This document shows positions 5,361-5,600 of a stretch of 5,600 bases of DNA, piece by piece (the stretch's first letter is position 1; each line of letters starts with the position of its first letter). The notes under the pieces are model-generated. The model was not told the origin of the DNA. It saw nothing but the letters and a program-made list of their open reading frames with translations, and did no database searches. The position numbers and the translations under genes were made by a program. The stretch is taken from assembly GCA_015233515.1 (NCBI GenBank), contig JADFXS010000193.1, positions 1-5,600 on the forward strand, read 5' to 3'. This DNA is from Deltaproteobacteria bacterium (lineage in GTDB: Bacteria > Desulfobacterota > Desulfarculia > Adiutricales > JAGVGV01).

Positions 5361-5600
5361 ATATTTTGGTAACCGGAGCCAACGGCCAATTGGGCTGGGA
5401 ATTGCGCTGTCAGGGCGCAGCCCAGGGTTTGAATATTATTGCTTTGGATATCGTTGACTTGGGTAACGGCGCCATCGACATCACCAATCGGTCCGAGGTC
5501 ATGGAGCGGGTGGCCAAATCCGACGCCAAGCTGATTATTAATGCCGCTGCTTATACCGCCGGGGATAAAGCTGAATCAGAACCATTGCTGGCCAGTTCGG
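5357..5600 (+). CDS. rfbD: dTDP-4-dehydrorhamnose reductase (RmlD/RfbD), 5' part only
   Basis: The first 81 codons of an extended short-chain dehydrogenase; the rest lies past the window edge. The product begins [16 protein letters not shown], the NAD(P)-binding glycine-rich motif of RmlD, followed by DITNRSEVMERV (41-52) and LIINAAAYTAGDKAESEP, the signature region of the family (usually AYTAVDKAE, here Gly for Val). RmlD performs the last step of dTDP-L-rhamnose synthesis, reducing dTDP-4-dehydrorhamnose for use in O-antigen or other surface sugars. The catalytic Tyr-x3-Lys would be downstream and is not visible. The ATG overlaps the lipoprotein TGA as ATGA and has only a weak ribosome site (GGTGG), so translation is probably coupled to the gene before it. 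Related NDP-sugar reductases cannot be fully excluded from this fragment. Confidence 0.88.
   Translation, partial: MNILVTGANGQLGWELRCQGAAQGLNIIALDIVDLGNGAIDITNRSEVMERVAKSDAKLIINAAAYTAGDKAESEPLLASS

Overview
The window reads as a piece of a Gram-negative bacterial chromosome of moderate GC content. A DUF4197-type lipoprotein with a signal peptide and the start of a dTDP-rhamnose biosynthesis gene both point to an outer envelope. The multi-iron-sulfur amine/amino-acid dehydrogenase suggests an anaerobe or facultative organism. My best guess is a member of the Desulfobacterota (old Deltaproteobacteria), but this is inference from gene content, not from a marker gene.

Left part (about 1-3960, minus strand): a compact three-gene operon read right to left. 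It starts with an Lrp/AsnC-family regulator (3415-3915). A 50-base gap follows, holding a small hairpin and a strong ribosome binding site. Next comes a 697-residue iron-sulfur flavoprotein (1271-3364), and finally a DAO-family FAD subunit (120-1274) joined by an ATGA overlap. Together they look like a two-subunit dye-linked dehydrogenase of the HcnABC / opine oxidase / L-proline dehydrogenase superfamily. The small subunit would oxidise a C-N bond of an amino acid or related amine, and the large subunit would carry the electrons away through a chain of cofactors. The substrate cannot be told from the sequence. A 10-bp hairpin about 60 bases past the last stop codon may end the transcript.

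Middle (3916-4099): a 184-base divergent control region. It carries a near-consensus sigma-70 promoter for the Lrp gene (TTGACA, 17 bp, TAAAAT). That promoter lies inside a symmetric 34-bp dyad with 8-bp arms and an AT-rich centre, a good candidate autoregulatory operator. The promoter sits so close to the start codon that the Lrp message should have almost no leader. A third copy of the dyad's AGACTAA arm lies toward the divergent gene.

Right part (4100-5600, plus strand): a hotdog-fold acyl-CoA thioesterase with a charged C-terminal tail, a DUF4197 lipoprotein with its own extended -10 candidate promoter, and the first 81 codons of an RmlD/RfbD-type dTDP-4-dehydrorhamnose reductase. The last overlaps the lipoprotein stop by ATGA and runs off the window.

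No RNA genes, mobile elements or CRISPR arrays were seen. The genes are from known families. The most distinctive features are the promoter/operator architecture in front of the Lrp gene and the heavily fused iron-sulfur subunit.
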